A stretch of 64,000 nucleotides of DNA, from contig OX637394.1 of assembly GCA_951799425.1 (NCBI GenBank), positions 18,161,001-18,225,000 of the forward strand, in the 5' to 3' direction. Shown in pieces: positions 30,891 through 41,300 of this stretch (position 1 is the stretch's first letter; the number at the start of each line of letters is the position of its first letter). Source of the DNA: Ilex aquifolium (taxonomy: Eukaryota; Streptophyta; Magnoliopsida; Aquifoliales; Aquifoliaceae). The translations under genes were made by a program, and so were the position numbers. Below the pieces are notes generated by a model. The model did no database searches. It was not told the origin of the DNA and saw only the letters and a program-made list of their open reading frames with translations.

Positions 30891-31831
30891 TTCGGCGAAG
30901 AGTGTGTTGTTGGCGCAAAAATCAGAGTAGCGATCTCCTTTCCCCCTCGCCAGGAGTAGATAGCCGATTGATGCTAATGAGAAATAACTAGTGTAATAGC
31001 TAATCCCTTGGAGCCTTCATTTTCGGATTGGCTATGTAAAATAACTAAGAAGGGTGTTTTAGATAGCCCCTTGGAGTTGCTCTTAGAAGCCTATTTTTCT
31101 TATTAAATTTGATGTATTAATATTAGCTGTCGAATTAATTTTAAAGTAAAAATTTAAAGAGATCTCAACCGTGAAAAGCAAAAGTCATTTTTTTATTTTT
31201 TAAAATTTGAATTGTATTGTATTTTATTATATAGATGACCGATCTTAAAAAGTAAAGTTGCAACCGATTAGGGTATATTTAGGGGTGTCCATGGGCCGGG
31301 TTACCCACGGGTCCCGTTACCTGGCCCGAAAAAGATAGTTCTGAAACCTGATAGGCTCGATAGTTGGTCCGCCCGAGCCTGAGCCCAATATCCTTAAAAA
31401 GAGGGCTTGAGTTTACCCCCAAACCCATTACCCGACCCGAGGCTCGGCCCAGTAACCCGCCCAAAAATACTTATTAAAACCTGACCCAAGAGCCTGCCCA
31501 CCCTTCATTTGAAAAAAAGTTATACTTTTAGATCAATAAATTTTAAAATTTGAAATAAGTCTCCCAATGTCGAAATTTGAAGTTTTAAAAATTTAGATAC
31601 TATAAATAATGTATTATTTTCTTTTCCATATATTAAGCATACACGTTTTAAAGGGTAAAGTAATGCAAATTATAGATCAATGAGTAGGTGTCAACCTAGT
31701 TGAGACGTATTCATTCTATTAGATGTAATTCATTCCCCAATCAAAAATAAAATTATTCATTATTTTATTTTTATTTATTTGACTCTACTTTTGATTCAAA
31801 AATATAATTTACACAAATATTAAGTTACAAC

Positions 31832-32774
31832 TGATGATGCACAAAATTGTCTTTGGCAAGATTAACAGTCAAGTATATGAACAAGTGTAATTAATGAGCA
31901 GTAAATAAGCAATCAATGATAGATCAATGGCAAAACAGTAAATATAGAGGCAAACACAAAGATATATAGTGGTTCGGTCCGGGTGACCTACTCCACTCTC
32001 GGGAACGGCAGCGGTGGCCGGAGATCTTTATTGATGAGTAAAAGTTACCGGAAGAGTTTACTCCGGGGTGTTACAATGCCTTTGGGAGAGAGAGAGAGAA
32101 CAATGTGTGTAGGGAGGTGTATTGTGTGTAGGGATCTCCAATGGTAGAGGTCTCCAGCTCTCAAAAAGGGTGATGCCCTCTATGTGGAGAGGGCTTACAA
32201 TATATAGGTGTGGTGAGGCGGTGAGGTGAGGCGGTCACCACTACTTTGGTAAGTACAATTAAGGTAGGACTCCACCACTTTGGTAAGTATAATAATGGTA
32301 GAATTTGATCTCCAGTGCGTATCCCGATATTTTCTCCCTCGTGTCCCTATTCTATTGGAGGAGGACTCTGAGCTAGGTTGGACTTGAGTTGTCTTCTTGA
32401 GCTGGGTTGGACTTGTACTGGAGTACCAAACTCAAGAGGAGTAGAGAAGTAGGGGCCCAAGTGATGAGGTCCAAGTGACCAGGTCCAAGTGATGAGGTCC
32501 AAGTGACCAGGTCCAAGTGATGACCTCCTAGGCGGCGCCCAAGTGATGGGTGACTCCTTGTTGGCGCCCAAGTGATGACCTCCTAGGCGGGGCCCAAGTG
32601 ATGACCTCCTTGTTGGCGCCCCTTGGTCTCCCTTCACCATTTGGCTTTCTTTTGGATGGGTTGACTCGACTGAATGGGTCTTAGCGACTTGGACTATTCC
32701 TTGAGCTTTTTAGTATTCGGGCCTTTCTCGATTTATTTTTATCAGGCTTGGCCCAGTCAAATTTGGGCTCGTCA
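31832..32774 (-). repeat. 3' LTR of element C (943 bp)
   Basis: Aligns with 35941-36824. It is longer mainly because of extra copies of a GTCCAAGTGATGAG/GTCCAAGTGACCAG module at 32460-32525 and a GGTGAGGC repeat near 32216-32232. The two LTRs differ by several substitutions and these indels, so the insertion is clearly older than the copia element at 37487. Confidence 0.93.
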
Positions 32775-32791
32775 TTTGCCCCCCATGCTCC
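32775..32791 (-). other. Polypurine tract of element C
   Basis: On the minus strand GGAGCATGGGGGGCAAA stands immediately before the 3' LTR start TGACGAGC. Such tracts prime plus-strand DNA synthesis in LTR elements. Confidence 0.7.
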
Positions 32792-33735
32792 AAGCTTCTG
32801 ACTTCTGTGATAGGCAGAGGTTGAGGGCATGTGCTTCGTCTTCCCTTGAGTGAGCATAAATTTTCTTGCTTCCTATGGTGTTTTTTCATCTTCGGAGACT
32901 TGTTGAATTTATCAGTATCTGATATATAATTTTTTCCCTTTTTTTTTTTAAAGCATTCTGGCCCACCATCTTTGACTTTTTTCTTTTTTATTTATTTTTT
33001 CTTATTTCTTCATTGGCTTGGGCTGGCGCCTCTTTCTTTCTTTTTTTTTTTTGCCTCCTAGGCGCTGCCCCCTTTCCATTTTTTTTTTTGCTTGGGCGCC
33101 GCCTTTTGGGTGCTACTGTCGACGATTCTGGAGGTTGGACTAACGCCTTGGGCGATATCAAGAGGCTAGACAGGCGCCTTGGGCGACACCTGGAAGTTGG
33201 GTAGCACCTTGGGCTCTGCTTATGGTGGTTAGGCGACGCCTCAAGGCTGCTGGAAGTTGGCTGGGCAACTGGGCGTGGGCGCCAGGCAGCTGGGCGAGGG
33301 CGCCAGGCAACTGGGCGACGAATTGGCATTCTGGGTTTTTGCCTGAGGGACTATGATGTCTTTAGACTATGTGGTTCTTGACTTGTCTCTGATTTCAGGA
33401 GCTCCTGTTGAAAGAGCAATAATGGAGGTGGAGGTTCTTTGTGCTTTTAGGGTGGTGTCTTCCCCTTCTCCCAATAGTTGTGAGGTTTGATGCCCCCAGT
33501 GCTTCTCGGTCCAGGTCCGATGGCTAGATTGATTCCTGGGAGATGGGACCCTGTGGTGCCCCCACTCTTTCTCTAACTGTGAATCATGTGTATATCAGAG
33601 CTAGCTGTTGTACTACTGTAGGAGTTGGGACTCCAGTGCAAACGGCTTGAGTTTCAAAAGTGTACCTGACAAAAACAATGTTATTCCAACATTAAAATGT
33701 CTAACATGATTACCTGGAGAGAGGGGCAGACTGCT
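32792..33735 (-). other. Non-coding 3' interior of element C
   Basis: T-rich runs (32930-33080) and low-complexity GCGCC/TTGGGCG modules (33095-33310). A 113-codon minus-strand frame here is Arg/Pro/Lys-rich low complexity with no recognisable domain. Where pol would be expected there is nothing pol-like. Confidence 0.6.
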
Positions 33736-33744
33736 TGCGTGAAA

Positions 33745-34345
33745 GCAAAGTCAGAGCTATGGACGTCCCGTGAGAGGGCCGCATGAGCTGAGGCCGAGCT
33801 ACTCAGAGTCTCGGAGGATGGCTGTCGTGGCAGACTGCATAGGCTGAGTTACGTATAGTCTCGGGAGATGGCTGTCGTAGCAGAGGTGACTACTTCCGCG
33901 AGAGCATAGTCGTAGAGGACGAGCTACGTATAGTCTCGAGAGATGGCTGCCGTAGCAGAGGTGACTACTTGCGCGAGAGCAGAGTCATAGAGGTCGAGCT
34001 ACGTGTAGTCTCGGGAGATGGCTGCCGTAGCAGAGATGACTACTTGCGCGAGAGCAAAGTCATAGAGGTCGAGCTACGTATAGTCTCGGGAGATGGATGC
34101 CGTAACAGAGGTGACTACTTGCGCGAGAGCAGAGTCATAGAGGCCGAGCTACGTATAGTCTCGGGAGATGGCTGCCGTAGCAGAGGTTTACCAGGTGACT
34201 ACTTGCGCGAGAGCAGAGTCATAGACCGAGCTACATATAGTCTCGGGAGATGACTGTCGTAGCAGAGGCTTACTAGGTGACTACTTGCGCGAGAGCAGAG
34301 TCACAGAGGCCGAGCTACGTATAGTCTCGGGAGATGGCTGCCGTA
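33745..34345. repeat. 75-bp tandem array (about 8 units) inside element C
   Basis: The landmark TCTCGGGAGATGGCTG recurs at 33859, 33934, 34009, 34084 and 34159 (exactly 75 bp apart), then at 34241 and 34325 (82 and 84 bp, with a short TTTACCAG or similar insertion). A more diverged unit precedes it. The unit is 25 codons long, so the plus strand stays open over several units (33969-34253) with Arg/Glu/Val-rich repeats, antisense to gag. It could be a spacer array rather than a protein. Confidence 0.93.
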
Positions 34346-34794
34346 GTAGAGGCTCATTCCATTGAGATGGAGATGAGGAGGGCGCTGAGGAGCAAGGCGG
34401 CTGAGGTGCGCCTGGTGAGATGGGACGAGACCCATCGTCTAGGCGGCATCATTGGAGGTGCCCAAGGTGGAGAGGGCGAGACCCCTCGTCTGGGCGACTG
34501 CTCTGCTGGGAGCTGATTGTAAATTTTAGGAAGGCAAAACAATTCTGGATACAATAATCTCCTCAAAATTTTATTTCATAAAATAACAAATAACAAGATA
34601 AATCAACTAATAAAGGATAGATAAAATCTTCAGGTGCTGGTGTCCCGTAGGTGGGCCAAGACTTTCCTGGTGAAGTTGGAGTCACCTCCTCCTAGCCCTT
34701 AGGCGATCGTCTGAATTTCTCCAAGGGGTTGCTGGCGTTCTCTGTCATCCTGGTCCTGACCAGGTGGTGAGGCTTGTTCTCTGCCAGCAACGTA

Positions 34795-35889
34795 CTATCT
34801 CAACTGGCCACGCTGTATGAGCTCCTCAATCTGCCTTTTAAGATCAAAGCAGTTGTCAGTGTCGTGGCCATGGTCGCGGTGGAAACGACAGTACCTGCTA
34901 GGATTTCTGCGGTTTGGGGCAGACTTCATTTTTTCGGGCCAGCGGAGTGTGGGGTCATCCTGTATCTGGAATAGGATGTGCTCTACCGAGGCATTGAGTG
35001 GCGTGAGAGCTTGCCGCTCTCTCAGAGGTGGGGGACCAAGACGGTCCTTGACAGAGATTCTCTTTGTCCTATTTCTTTTGTTCTCTGCTTCTCTCATGTC
35101 TTCGCGGGTATCCTTTCTTTTTTCACCCCCGTAGGAGGACTCACCTCGTCTGGCCTTGGTGACATCCTCGGCGTTTATGTACTTTTGTGCCCTTGACAGC
35201 AGCTCGGGCATACTGGAGGGCAATTTTTTGAGTACGGAGAACATGACACTGGAGGAGCGAAGTCCAGCGATAAAAGCGGCTAAGGCCACCTCATCATTCG
35301 GCTCCTCAATCTGGAGGACCTCCTCGTTGAAGCGGGCAAGGTAGCCCCTGAGGCTTTCATCCCTGTCTTGCTTGATAGTGAGCAGGTGGGTTACTGGTTT
35401 CTGATGGCGGCCTCCCCCAATGAAGTGGGAGACGAATGACCTACTCAGCTCTGCAAAAGAGTGGATGGACGAAGGCTTGATCTTCGAGAACCACTGGCGA
35501 GTAGACCCCTTCAAGGTGGTAGGGAAAGCTCTGCACATAATCTCCTCAGGCACGTTGTGGAGTTGCATGAGAGATTTGTAGGTGTCCAGGTGGTCGAGGG
35601 GGTCTTTGGTGCCGTCGAAGATCTCGATGGTGGGCATCTTGAACTTCGAGGGCAAAGGATAATTGACAATATGACCTAGTAAGCCCCCTTGTGTGAGCAT
35701 TAATTGGATGATTTGCTGGTTCTGTTTCACCAGCAACTGCATGGTCTGCAAGAGTTGTTGCTGTTGTCCAACGGCTGGAGTTGCCGTGGCAGAGGGTTCC
35801 GAATGTGCGAGGGGAAGCGGAGCCTCCTCTCGGTGGGCGGGGTTGTTGTCTCCCGGTTGTTGGCTCATCGACCTGGTTGTGATTGTCAT
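34795..35889 (-). CDS. Gag protein of element C
   Basis: 364 codons from MTITTRSMSQQPGDNN. The Retrotrans_gag core runs from about residue 95 (IEIFDGTKDPLDHLDTYKSL) through RQWFSKIKPSSIHSFAEL and HFIGGGRHQKPVTHLLTIKQ to MPELLSRAQKYINAEDV (~240). A basic linker follows, then the nucleocapsid-like RYCRFHRDHGHDTDNCFDLK near residue 340. The frame ends at a TAG after RGQLR; the relative in element B reads RGQLRQYIAS, so a CAG-to-TAG change is likely and related codons continue past it. Gag packages element RNA into cytoplasmic particles. The long open core in a copy with no pol suggests selection for gag in recent history. Confidence 0.85.
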   Translation of the reverse strand: MTITTRSMSQQPGDNNPAHREEAPLPLAHSEPSATATPAVGQQQQLLQTMQLLVKQNQQIIQLMLTQGGLLGHIVNYPLPSKFKMPTIEIFDGTKDPLDHLDTYKSLMQLHNVPEEIMCRAFPTTLKGSTRQWFSKIKPSSIHSFAELSRSFVSHFIGGGRHQKPVTHLLTIKQDRDESLRGYLARFNEEVLQIEEPNDEVALAAFIAGLRSSSVMFSVLKKLPSSMPELLSRAQKYINAEDVTKARRGESSYGGEKRKDTREDMREAENKRNRTKRISVKDRLGPPPLRERQALTPLNASVEHILFQIQDDPTLRWPEKMKSAPNRRNPSRYCRFHRDHGHDTDNCFDLKRQIEELIQRGQLR

Positions 35890-35916
35890 AGAAAAGCAAT
35901 GTAGTAGAACACTTAG

Positions 35917-35940
35917 TCGTTCCCACAGACGGCGCCAAAC
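35917..35940 (-). other. Primer-binding site/leader of element C
   Basis: On the minus strand GTTTGGCGCCGTCTGTGGGA follows the 5' LTR end (..ATCATCA) directly. This conserved leader is shared by many plant Tat-type elements and pairs with a host tRNA. Element B has the same site with two changes. Confidence 0.75.
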
Positions 35941-36824
35941 TGATGATACACAAAATTGTCTTTGGCAAGATCAACAGTCAAGTATATGAACATGTGTAAT
36001 TAATGAGCAGTAAATAAGCAATCAATGACAGATCAATGACAAAACAGTAAATATAGAGGCAAACACAAAGATATATAGTGGTTCGGTCCGGGTGACCTAC
36101 TCCACTCTCGGGAACGGCAGCGGTGGCCGGAGATCTTTATTGATGAGTAAAAGTTATCGGGAGAGTTTACTCCGGGGTGTTATAATGCCTTTGGGAGAGA
36201 GAGAGCAATGTGTGTAGGGAGGTGTATTGTGTGTAGGGATCTCCAATGGTAGAGGTCTCTAGCTCTAAAAAAGGGTGATGCCCTCTATGTGGAGAGGGCT
36301 TACAATATATAGGTGTGGTGAGGCGGTCACCACTACTTTGGTAAGTACAATTAAGGTAGGACTCCACCACTTTGGTAAGTATAATAATGGTAGGATTTGA
36401 TCTCCGGTGCGTATCCAAATATTTTCTCCCTCGTGTCCCTATTCTATTGGAGGAGGACTCTGAGCTAGGTTGAACTTGAGTTGTCTTCTTGAGCTGAGTT
36501 GGACTTGTACTGGAGTACCAAACTCAAGAAGAGTAGAGAAGTAGGGGCCCAAGTGACCAGGTCCAAGTGATGACCTCCTAGGCGGCGCCCAAGTGATGGG
36601 TGACTCCTTGTTGGCGCCCAAGTGATGACCTCCTAGGCGGGGCCCAAGTGATGACCTCCTTGTTGGTGCCCCTTGGTCTCCCTTCGCCATTTGGCTTCCT
36701 TTTGGATGGGTTGACCCGACTGAATGGGTCTTAGCGACTTGGACTATTCCTTGGGCCTTTTAGTATTCGGGCCTTTCTCGATTTATTTTTATCGGGCTTG
36801 GCCCAGTCAAATTTGGGCTCGTCA
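35941..36824 (-). repeat. 5' LTR of element C (884 bp)
   Basis: Begins at the TGACGAGCCC end (36824, minus strand) and ends TATCATCA at 35941. It contains the promoter for the element's RNA, but I cannot point to a convincing TATA. The AATAAAG word near 36137-36143 (minus strand) is a possible polyadenylation signal shared with element B's LTR. Confidence 0.93.
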
Positions 36825-37084
36825 ACAACAATATTCATTATTTTTAAATGAAGTTGTATATAAAAAGCCCGCGAGCAGGCTTGCGAGCAGGCCTACCAGC
36901 AAGCCCGCCCAATAGGCTCACGGGTTAGGCTGCTGGTAGCCTAATCCTACCCGAAGCCCGGCCCAGCCTGCCCGATAACTTACTTGGATAATGGATTGAG
37001 CCTACACTACCCAGTCCGACTCGAAAAAAAATTTCACGGGCCTAGCCCGGTCCGGCCCGGCCCATGGACACCCTTAGGTATATT

Positions 37085-37480
37085 CATGATACATCAAGCA
37101 TTTTATGATCGATTATAAATTATCTAAAATAGTTGCAACTTTATTTTTGAAAGGTGTAATTTTAATTTATAAAGTAATAACTTTCTATACAGTACTTAAT
37201 TTTTTTGAGGGTATAGTAGAATTACCCTACTCTATTTGACCAAAATTAGATAGTTTTGGACATAATTTATAAATTTAATACAAAATTAATATAATTGTGT
37301 TTAATTTTAACGAATTTAAATGATAAACGAATCAAATAAATGAATTAATTTGTATTATGCTAAATACGATTTACACCAAATTTATGTACTATAGAAATCA
37401 GAAAACAGTACGACCAACGAATTTAGCACATGGAGAAAGTTGACGAGCGAATTTAGTATTCAAGGATTGGTTGCTTACCA
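37085..37480. other. AT-rich spacer between hAT and copia elements
   Basis: No gene seen. It has the dispersed AT-rich words (TATGATCGATTATAAATT and others). Confidence 0.6.
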
Positions 37481-37486
37481 GTTACC

Positions 37487-37798
37487 TGAAGGTTCCAGCT
37501 CCATCTAGAAGCCATCATTGTGGACTGCAGCCGGCGGCTGGACGGCTGGAAAAGTTTGAATTGTATTCCCTCCTTTGTTGACTAATTTGGCCAGAAAGCT
37601 CCTATAAGTAGGAAGCTTAGTGAAGGCCATAAATGTGCTCAAGGCAGTGAGGAAGAAACAGAGAGAGAGAGAGATTCGGGAGAAATCTCAAGTGAGAGTT
37701 TTTGTATAATTCTTGTATTTTATTTCCAGAGAGAAATAAAGAATTCCTCTTTGTTTATATCTTGTTAGTGGTATTTTTCTGGCCCTGGGTAACCAACA
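37487..37798 (+). repeat. 5' LTR of element D
   Basis: 312 bp, TG...CA. A promoter-like TCCTATAAGTAGGAAGC (~37600) fits a TATA box in U3. AATAAAG at ~37735 is a plausible polyadenylation region. Confidence 0.96.
37601..37610 (+). promoter_or_regulatory. Probable TATA box of the element D LTR
   Basis: CCTATAAGTA, about 115 bp into the LTR, followed by a short GC-richer stretch. The same site is at ~42514 in the 3' LTR. Confidence 0.55.
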
Positions 37799-37800
37799 AG

Positions 37801-37812
37801 TGGTATCAGAGC
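37801..37812 (+). other. Primer-binding site of element D
   Basis: TGGTATCAGAGC, complementary to the 3' end of initiator methionine tRNA, two bases after the LTR end. This is the standard site in plant copia elements. Confidence 0.95.
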
Positions 37813-38319
37813 TTTGGTTGGGGTCGCCGGAAAAATTTTCAGCCCACTGTTTTTGGCTCGTACGGGTTCTAAACGAACTCGAAATCAAATTCTGAGCGCA
37901 CCGTTGGATTCCTCTCGTCGAAACGAGTGGAACCCCATTGGCCTCGCATCATTCCGACGTCGGACGCTCTCTCACGGTCCTCGCCGGAAGTTCGCCGGAA
38001 AGTTCACCGGCCGTCGGAGTTGCTGTCGGAGCTCGCCGGAGCTCGCTGAACATTCTGCCCGAAAAGTTCGCCGGAAAAGTTCGCCGGCCGGTGACCGGAG
38101 AAAGGTTGAAGACGACGGAATATTCCCTTCCGCCAAAGAATATTCCGTTAAGTTACCAAAAACTTTCCGACCCAGTTCTGAGCTCATTTTAACTCCGTTT
38201 TTGGTGAACCAGGACTCTTTCCCAGCTATTTCAACCGTTCCGGACGCAACGGTGCATTCCGTTTTGCAAAATTCAGCCCCGAATTTTTGATCGAGACATT
38301 TAGAGCCTAAAAACTCAAT
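37813..38319 (+). other. Untranslated leader of element D
   Basis: About 500 nt between primer-binding site and polyprotein, GC-rich, with GCCGGAAAGTTCGCCGG-type repeats (37980-38100). A 158-codon frame (37814-38290) stops before the polyprotein and has no retroelement domain. I treat it as leader. Confidence 0.65.
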
Positions 38320-41300
38320 ATGTCCATGGAGGAATCAACGTCGGGAGCTATGATCAAACTCACTGCCTCTAATTATACAATTTGGAGACCTCGGATGGAA
38401 GATCTTCTAAGTTGTAAAGACTTGTACGATCCCTTGGAGGTAAAAGGTGTAAATCCAGATCCGACAAAAGAAACGGAGTGGAAGAAGCTGAACAGAAAAA
38501 CCATCGGTCAAATCAGGCAATGGATTGACCACAGTGTATTCCACCATGTTTCACAAGAGACTGATGCATATGTCCTTTGGAGGAAGTTGGAAGATATGTA
38601 CCAGGCCAAGACTACTCAGAATAAAGCCCTTTTGATAAGGCGGTTTGTGAATCTGAAGTTAAAAAGTGGAACTTCAATTGCCGAGCACACTAGTGAGTTC
38701 CAGAGTCTGGTAAATCAATTATCATCAGTAGAGTTGAATTTTGGGGATGAATTTCAAGCTCTCTTGCTTCTCGGTTCTCTACCAGACAGCTGGGAGACGC
38801 TGGTAGTCTCTCTCAGCAATTCGGCTCCAGGAGACAAACTTACCATGTCAATGGTTAAGGATGCCCTGTTCAATGAGGAGACCAGGAGAAAGGATGTTGG
38901 CATTGATCAGTCAAATGCCCTCGTCACTGAGAGTAGAGGCAGACAACAAGGAGGTAACAGAGGTAGGGGTAAAGGAAGGAGTCAGAGTAGAAGAAGGTCA
39001 CAAGATCCAGGGAGATCAAATGACGGAGGAAGACCTACATACAAGTGTTACCATTGTGGCATGCAAGGCCACATGAAGAAGAACTGCCGCAAGTTGCTAC
39101 GAGAGCAAGGCCAAGGCAGTAATCAGCCGAAGAAACAAGACGGAGAGACGCTAGTCACTCTCGCAGAAGACGTGGCCATTCTTTCTGTCAATGAGGAGAC
39201 ATGCCTTCATTGTTCAAACCATGACGCTGAGTGGGTGGTAGATACTGCAGCCTCATACCACGCCACTTCTCACAGCGATTTCTTCTCGACGTACAAAGCT
39301 GGAGACTTTGGTACGGTGAGAATGGGAAACACCAGTTCTTCCAAGATCGTGGGAATTGGTGATATTCAGATAAAAACAAATGTTGGTTGTACACTGGTAT
39401 TGAAGGATGTCCGACACGTGCCCGACCTTCGGCTAAATCTACTTTCCGGGATAGCCCTTGACAAACAGGGCTACGATAACCACTTCGGCAATGGCACATG
39501 GAAGCTCACGAAAGGTGCCATGGTTGTCGCCCGAGGACATATTTGTGGCACGCTCTACAAGACCCATGTGAAGATTTGCTCAGACAGCCTCAATGCAGTT
39601 GAAAATGAGGTTTCACCAAATCTGTGGCACCAGAGACTCGGTCACATGGGGGAGAAGGGCTTGTTTACCTTAGCAAAGAAGAATCTCATCACAGTTGACA
39701 AGGATGTTGCACTAAATCCTTGTAATCATTGCTTGTTTGGTAAACAACATCGAGTCTCGTTCAGTTCCTCTATGAAGAGGAGATCAGAGTTGTTAAGCTT
39801 GGTACACTCTGATATTTGCGGTCCCCTAGAGGTGGAATCATTAGGCGGCAACAGATATTTTCTGACCTTTATTGATGATGCTTCACGGAAGGTATGGGTG
39901 TACTTCCTAAAGACAAAGGATCAAGTACTCGAATGCTTCAAAAGATTCCATGCCATGGTAGAGCGGGAAACAGGAGCGAAGCTGAAATGTCTCCGAACAG
40001 ACAATGGAGGCGAATATACTTCCAGAGAGTTTAAAGCATACTGTGGAAATTATGGTATCAGACATGAGAAAACTGTTCCACGTACTCCACAACACAATGG
40101 AGTAGCGGAGAGGATGAATCGAACCATTGTGGAAAGAGTCAGATGCATGCTCAGTATGGCAAAGCTGCCGAAGCCATTCTGGGGTGAAGCTGTTCGTGCC
40201 GCCTGTTATCTGATAAACAGATCACCATCAGTACCGTTGAATTTTGATATTCCGGAGAAGGTGTGGTCTGGTAAGAATCCCTCCTATTTTCACTTAAGAA
40301 TATTTGGGTGCAAAGCATTTGCACATGTATCCAAGGAGCAGAGGCAGAAACTTGATGTCAAGACCACTCCGTGCATCTTTATTGGCTACGGAGATGAAGA
40401 ATTTGGATACAGGTTGTGGGACCCAAAGGCCAAAAAGATAATCAGGAGCAGGGACGTGGTGTTCCATGAAAACCAGGCGTATGAGGACTTTGAAAATCCC
40501 ACAAAGTCCAGCAGTTCTAGTTCCAGTGCACAGGACATTGTTCCAGACCCTGCACCATTACAGTTCGCCACAGATAATGATGAAGTGCAGGATGAAGCTA
40601 CAGAAGCAGAGCAAGATGATGATGAAGGTGTTGAGCAGGGGGAGCAACAACCCCCTCCACCAGATGTTGCAGGACCATCACAGCAACCAGAGGATGGTGT
40701 ACCTCATATAGCTGACGAGCCTCAATCGCGAAGATCTGAAAGAGGACGCATTCCGTCGAGTAGATATCCGGAGTCAGACTATATTCTGCTTACTGATGAG
40801 GGGGAGCCGGAGAGCTTCCAGGAGGCACAAGTTCATGCAGATAAAGACAAGTGGATGCAAGCCATGCAGGATGAGATGGATTCCCTGCAGAAAAATCAAA
40901 CCTATGAACTTGTGAAACTGCCAAAAGACAAGAAAGCACTGAGGAATAAATGGGTGTTCAAGCTAAAGAAGGACGGCAGTGGAAAATTGGTGAAGTATAA
41001 GGCTCGATTGGTCGTTAAAGGATTCCAACAGAAAAAAGGAATTGACTTTGACGAGATCTTCTCACCAGTTGTTAAGATGACTTCAATTCGAGTCATTCTC
41101 GGATTAGTAGCAAGTTTAAACTTGGAGCTTGAACAAATGGATGTGAAAACTGCATTTCTTCATGGAGATCTGAATGAAGAAATCTATATGGAACAGCCGG
41201 AAGGTTTCGAGGTTCCAAGAAAGGAAAATCTGGTCTGCAAGTTGAAGAAAAGTCTGTACGGCCTCAAGCAAGCGCCCAGACAGTGGTATAAGAAATTTGA

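Larger units (their letters stand above)
29895..31082. mobile_element. PIF/Harbinger-like non-autonomous element carrying a gene fragment
   Basis: The left end GAGCAACTCCAAAGAGGCTATGT and the right end, reversed, GAGCAACTCCAAGGGGCTATCT are terminal inverted repeats with TTA on both sides (29892-29894 and 31083-31085). GAGCAaCTCCAA ends with a TWA duplication are typical of Tourist/PIF-Harbinger elements. The interior is GC-richer than the neighbourhood and includes a fragment resembling a host gene (30565-30725) and a short tandem repeat (30805-30890). No transposase is present, so mobilisation would need an enzyme supplied elsewhere. Confidence 0.8.
31832..36824 (-). mobile_element. Gag-only LTR retrotransposon (TR-GAG type), complete, nested in hAT (element C)
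   Basis: Two LTRs (31832-32774 and 35941-36824) start TGACGAGCCC and end GCATCATCA or TATCATCA on the minus strand. A 5-bp target duplication ACAAC lies at 31827-31831 and 36825-36829. A primer-binding leader adjoins the right LTR and a G-rich polypurine tract adjoins the left LTR. The ~3.2 kb interior encodes a Gag but shows no protease, RT, RNase H or integrase. The Gag and leader are close relatives of element B, a Tat-clade gypsy element, so an autonomous Tat relative probably supplied Pol in trans. This organisation is that described for TR-GAG elements. Confidence 0.88.
31280..37076. mobile_element. Non-autonomous hAT element (~0.8 kb) split by an LTR element
   Basis: The left end TAGGGGTGTCCATGGGCCGGG and the right end, reversed, TAAGGGTGTCCATGGGCCGGG are terminal inverted repeats. 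An identical 8-bp target duplication GGTATATT lies on both sides (31272-31279 and 37077-37084), as hAT transposons make. Removing the nested LTR element and one copy of its target duplication (31832-36829) leaves ~799 bp. The remaining arms are rich in GGCCCG/CGGGCC words (31280-31500 and 36860-37076). There is no transposase. Confidence 0.92.

Noticed and set aside
35461-35679. Plus-strand frames across the gag of element C
   Set aside because: Antisense shadows of the Gag reading frame.
37814-38290. 158-codon frame before the copia polyprotein
   Set aside because: Lies in the element's leader, starts at the primer-binding site and has no retroelement domain.
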